The position numbers and the translations under genes are program-made. Of a stretch of DNA of 6,859 nucleotides, positions 4,527 through 6,859 are shown piece by piece (position 1 is the stretch's first letter; the number at the start of each line of letters is the position of its first letter). The stretch comes from Oscillospiraceae bacterium. GTDB lineage: Bacteria > Bacillota > Clostridia > Oscillospirales > Ruminococcaceae. Under the pieces are notes generated by a model. It was not told the origin of the DNA. It made no database searches and saw only the letters and a program-made list of their open reading frames with translations. Location of the stretch: contig JAIDPG010000350.1 in the NCBI GenBank assembly GCA_029062865.1, forward strand, positions 1 to 6,859, given 5' to 3'.

Positions 4527-6182
4527 TTATTTGCTGTTGTTGATCGCGGAGACGAGCGCCTTTACGGACGCGACGATAATATCCGTGTCGATGCCCGCGC
4601 CCCAGCTTACGGTGCCGTTCGGATTGGTAATGCCGACGAACGCCGCCGCCTTGGATTTCGAGCTCTGCTCTATCGCGTGCTCGGAGTACGTCGAGATCGT
4701 GTAGTCAAGCCCTAACGCGTCCTTTATCGCGTTGGAAACCGCGTCAAGGCGGCCGTTGCCTATGCCGCGGAGCTTGCGCGTTTCGCCGTGGATCTTCACC
4801 GTGACCTCCGCCGTGAAATGCTCGCCCTGCGTGTAGTGAGCCTCTGTTACCTCAAACGTCTTTTTCACATCGACGTACGTTTTCGTGAAGATCTCGTAAA
4901 CCTCGGCGGGCTTGAGCTCCTTATGCGCCTTGTCGGACACGCCCTTTACCGTGTAGCCGAAGTGCTCGCGCATCTTCGGCGGCATTACAATGCCGTAATT
5001 CTGCTCCATAAGATAGCCGATGCCGCCCTTGCCCGACTGCGAGTTAATGCGGATAACGTCGCCCTCGTACTCGCGCCCGACGTCGTGCGGGTCTATCGGG
5101 ATATACGGCACGTTCCAATGGTCGGGGTCGTTTTCCTCGCGGAAGTGCATACCCTTCGCGATAGCGTCCTGGTGGCTCCCCGAAAACGCCGCGTAAACCA
5201 GCTGTCCGCTGTACGGCGAACGCGCGTTGACGGTCATTCGCGTAAGCCGCTCGTAAACCTCAACAAGCTCCGGGAGATTTGTGAAGTCCAGATTCGGCTC
5301 TACGCCGTGTGTGTACATATTCAGCGCGAGCGTGATGATGTCGACGTTGCCCGTGCGCTCGCCGTTGCCGAAAAGCGTGCCCTCAACTCTGTCCGCGCCC
5401 GCGAGCAAGCCCATTTCCGTGTCGGCGACGCCGCAGCCGCGGTCGTTGTGCGGGTGGAGCGACACGATGATGTTCTCACGGTCGTGGAGCTCCTTGCACA
5501 TATACTCTATCTGCTGCGCGTAAACGTGGCTCATGCTCTCCGCAACGGTCACGGGGAGATTTATAATCACCTTGTTGTCGGGTGTGGGCTTCCATATATC
5601 GATGACCGCGTTGCAGATCTCCGCGGCGAACTCCGGCTCGGTGCCCGTAAAGCTCTCGGGGGAATACTCAAAACGGAAATTGCCGGGCGTTTTTGCCTTG
5701 TATTCGTTAAGGAGCTTCGCACCTGTCGTCGCTATCTCGATTATCTCCTCCTTCGACTTCTTGAACACCTGCTCTCTCTGAGCGACGGAGGTGGAATTGT
5801 ACAGATGCACGATAGCGTTTTTGCAGCCCTCAAGCGCCTCGAACGTCTTTTTGATGATATGCTCACGCGACTGCGTGAGAACCTGCACGGCAACGTCATC
5901 AGGGATCATATCGCGCTCGATAAGCGCGCGGCAGAACTCGTATTCCGTGTCGCTCGCCGCGGGGAAGCCGATCTCGATCTCCTTGAAGCCTACCTTCACG
6001 AGATACTCCCAGAACTCCAGCTTTTCCTCAAGGCTCATCGGGATAATAAGCGCCTGGTTTCCGTCGCGCAGATCGACCGAGCACCACACGGGCGGCTTGT
6101 CGATGTACTCCTTCTTCGCCCAATCCAGACACGGATAGGGCGGCATAAAATAGCGTCTTTGATACTTGTTTGCGAATTTCAT
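4527..6182 (-). CDS. leuA: 2-Isopropylmalate synthase (long, LeuA2-type)
   Basis: LeuA condenses acetyl-CoA with 2-oxoisovalerate to 2-isopropylmalate, the committed cytosolic step of leucine synthesis. The 551-residue protein is the long form that starts MKFANKYQRRYFMPP and has a C-terminal regulatory domain. The TIM-barrel catalytic domain (about 30-320) carries DLRDGNQ (37-43), with Asp40 as metal ligand and Arg39 beside it; SLHPHNDRG (241-249), with metal ligands His243 and His245; and GNGERTGNVD (272-281), with Asn279 as the fourth ligand. A linker region includes SGKGGIGYL near 383-391. The C-terminal domain (about 430-551), with GIGNGRLDAV, is the usual site of leucine feedback inhibition. 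Catalytic residues all appear intact. The ATG is set by AGGAGG (6189-6194) six bases upstream. It is monocistronic, with no leuB, leuC, leuD or ilv genes beside it. Regulation is by the T-box leader at 6211-6506. Confidence 0.98.
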   Translation of the reverse strand: MKFANKYQRRYFMPPYPCLDWAKKEYIDKPPVWCSVDLRDGNQALIIPMSLEEKLEFWEYLVKVGFKEIEIGFPAASDTEYEFCRALIERDMIPDDVAVQVLTQSREHIIKKTFEALEGCKNAIVHLYNSTSVAQREQVFKKSKEEIIEIATTGAKLLNEYKAKTPGNFRFEYSPESFTGTEPEFAAEICNAVIDIWKPTPDNKVIINLPVTVAESMSHVYAQQIEYMCKELHDRENIIVSLHPHNDRGCGVADTEMGLLAGADRVEGTLFGNGERTGNVDIITLALNMYTHGVEPNLDFTNLPELVEVYERLTRMTVNARSPYSGQLVYAAFSGSHQDAIAKGMHFREENDPDHWNVPYIPIDPHDVGREYEGDVIRINSQSGKGGIGYLMEQNYGIVMPPKMREHFGYTVKGVSDKAHKELKPAEVYEIFTKTYVDVKKTFEVTEAHYTQGEHFTAEVTVKIHGETRKLRGIGNGRLDAVSNAIKDALGLDYTISTYSEHAIEQSSKSKAAAFVGITNPNGTVSWGAGIDTDIIVASVKALVSAINNSK

Positions 6183-6210
6183 AAGTTACCTCCTGAATAT
6201 ATCGGGCAAT

Positions 6211-6257
6211 AAAAAAGCCTCATCTATTGCCCCCTTTTTTGGGACAAGAGATGAAGC
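6211..6257 (-). terminator. T-box-controlled attenuator terminator of leuA
   Basis: On the minus strand GCTTCATCTCTTGTCCC (complement of 6241-6257) pairs with GGGGGCAATAGATGAGGC (complement of 6217-6234) in a 17-bp helix containing one C/U mismatch and two G/U pairs, around an A-rich loop. A six-T tract (complement of 6211-6216) follows at once. The 5' arm includes CTCTTGT (6244-6250), which can instead pair with ACAAGAG just upstream of the T-box to form the antiterminator, so the two structures are mutually exclusive. Confidence 0.93.
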
Positions 6258-6506
6258 GTAAAACTCCACGGTACCACTCTTGTTGACGATCTCTCACAAG
6301 ACCGCCCGCTCTTTGGCGTCCGACAACGCCGCACTCTGTAACGGGAGAACCCGAAGCAAGCTAATTGACGATTGTAGACCGTTTTCACCCGCTCTGCTCG
6401 GGGAGGAGCTATGTTTACACCGCATTACCGCTTCGCACCAAACAGCGGCTCTCTGAAAATGCTAATGGAAACTTTTTTCCCTTCATCGCATTTAAAACTA
6501 TTAACA
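6211..6506 (-). ncRNA. T-box riboswitch leader, probable tRNA-Leu specificity
   Basis: The leader of leuA carries the T-box AGAGTGGTACCGTGGAGTT (complement of 6262-6280), whose TGGT fits a tRNA ending ACCA with discriminator A, as in tRNA-Leu. Stem I is recognisable from GATGAAGGG (complement of 6479-6487), AGAGAGCC and the apical element with GCCGCT paired to AGCGGT around TGTTTGGTGCGA (6427-6449). The specifier region reads ATAGCTCCTCCCCGAGC (near 6397-6413); a CTC leucine triplet at 6406-6408 is the best register, with a second CTC directly after it. A GC-rich region (6290-6345) would form the central stems. Uncharged tRNA is expected to stabilise the antiterminator and raise leuA expression. 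The class is certain; the exact specifier codon is inferred from the downstream gene and alignment to the family. This leader fills most of the gap between leuA and the next gene. Confidence 0.93.
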
Positions 6507-6512
6507 AGATAA

Positions 6513-6541
6513 ATTATAACACACTTTTCCGAATTTGTCAA
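6513..6541 (-). promoter_or_regulatory. Sigma-A promoter of the leuA transcript
   Basis: On the minus strand the -35 is a perfect TTGACA (6536-6541) and the -10 a perfect TATAAT (6513-6518), with a 17-base spacer ending TGTGT, an extended -10. Transcription should start near 6506, just upstream of T-box stem I. Such a strong core promoter is what one expects where control is exerted by attenuation afterwards. The promoter begins 17 bases past the stop of the upstream gene. Confidence 0.9.
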
Positions 6542-6558
6542 GTGCTTTTGCGAAAATT

Positions 6559-6859
6559 TTACGGAAGCGGCTCGTAAACCCGCATTTCATTGAAATTCAA
6601 GCCGACCTTGCCCGTCGCTTGGACGCGCTCAAACTCCTCTTTTGTCATCAACATCGAAAGACCGTCCAGCTCCCGCCCGCCCCATTCCAGCAGCGCGGCG
6701 AGCTTGATGTGCATAGCGTCCTCGGTGGAGCAGTCGATGTCCGTCCAGTTCACGCCGAGATACATTGCCGTGCAGACAATGGCGTACAAATCGCGGAGCT
6801 TGTCGGCGTTGTCTATCCTGCCGATGAGAGGCTTGCCGTCTCTTATGTAATTATCGGCG
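6559..6859 (-). CDS. Hypothetical protein, 5' end outside the window
   Basis: The reading frame is open from the right edge to the TAA at 6559-6561, giving 99 visible residues and no start within the window. A TTG at 6787-6789 is in frame, but the frame continues open and protein-like upstream of it (NYIRDGKPLIGRIDNADKL), so the real start is probably further right. The visible part is soluble, with no hydrophobic segment long enough for a membrane helix, and has a mixed alpha/beta look: a helix containing DLYAIVCTAMYLGVNW, an acidic patch DIDCSTEDA, then a helix around KLAALLEWG, and a C-terminal stretch TKEEFERVQATGKVGLNFNEMRVYEPLP. I do not recognise a family. It is on the same strand as leuA, but a strong promoter separates them and no terminator hairpin lies between, so readthrough into the T-box leader is possible. 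Confidence 0.7.
   Translation of the reverse strand, partial: ADNYIRDGKPLIGRIDNADKLRDLYAIVCTAMYLGVNWTDIDCSTEDAMHIKLAALLEWGGRELDGLSMLMTKEEFERVQATGKVGLNFNEMRVYEPLP

Noticed and set aside
4788..6212. A 474-codon open frame antisense to leuA
   Set aside because: It is the complement of a highly conserved enzyme gene. Its composition is dominated by Arg, Leu and Val as expected of a shadow frame in this GC range, no domain is recognisable, and it would cross the leuA start and ribosome binding site.
1..6859. CRISPR array, tRNA, rRNA, insertion sequence or prophage
   Set aside because: No regularly spaced direct repeats, cloverleaf sequence, rRNA-like stretch, terminal inverted repeats or recombinase gene could be seen.

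Overview
The window looks like chromosomal DNA of a low-to-mid GC Firmicute, most likely a Clostridia-class anaerobe of the Oscillospirales/Ruminococcaceae kind. This is inferred from strong AGGAGG ribosome binding sites, sigma-A promoters with an extended -10, a T-box leader controlling an amino-acid gene, an NrdR repressor and an LtaS-like envelope enzyme. No rRNA, tRNA, CRISPR array, integrase, transposase or other mobile-element gene is visible.

Layout from left to right. Bases 1-240 are an intergenic region with two divergent promoters, one reading leftward out of the window and one driving a membrane-anchored XRE-type regulator (241-1095, +). That gene converges on nrdR (1190-1645, -); the 94 bases between them hold three consecutive perfect hairpins. 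nrdR is divergent from a three-gene, same-strand cluster: a charged, probably coiled-coil protein of unknown function (1845-2414), a small three-helix membrane protein of unknown function (2427-2825) and a five-helix membrane enzyme of the alkaline-phosphatase/sulfatase superfamily related to lipoteichoic-acid synthase (2899-4485). A bidirectional terminator (4488-4515) separates this cluster from the convergent leuA (4527-6182, -), a long-form 2-isopropylmalate synthase. leuA has its own promoter and a leader of about 320 nt that carries a T-box riboswitch with a probable leucine (CTC) specifier. The right edge holds the 3' part of an unrecognised gene (6559-6859, -).

How the genes work together: leuA is a self-contained leucine-biosynthesis unit sensed through uncharged tRNA-Leu. 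nrdR is a global repressor of ribonucleotide reductase genes, none of which lie here. The three-gene cluster is a candidate cell-envelope module, since a polar-group transferase follows a small membrane protein and a cytosolic helical protein, but only the third protein has a recognisable family. The XRE regulator has no obvious partner.

The most notable non-coding patterns are as follows. All five predicted promoters have exactly 17-base spacers and a TGn extended -10. Two of them (near 40-88 and 6513-6559) resemble each other well beyond the promoter elements. A family of CCCCCGC...GCGGGGG hairpins recurs in three intergenic gaps, and one of these could compete for the ribosome binding site of the downstream gene. 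I did not find a clearly new biological system; the unknown envelope operon and the hairpin family are the best leads.
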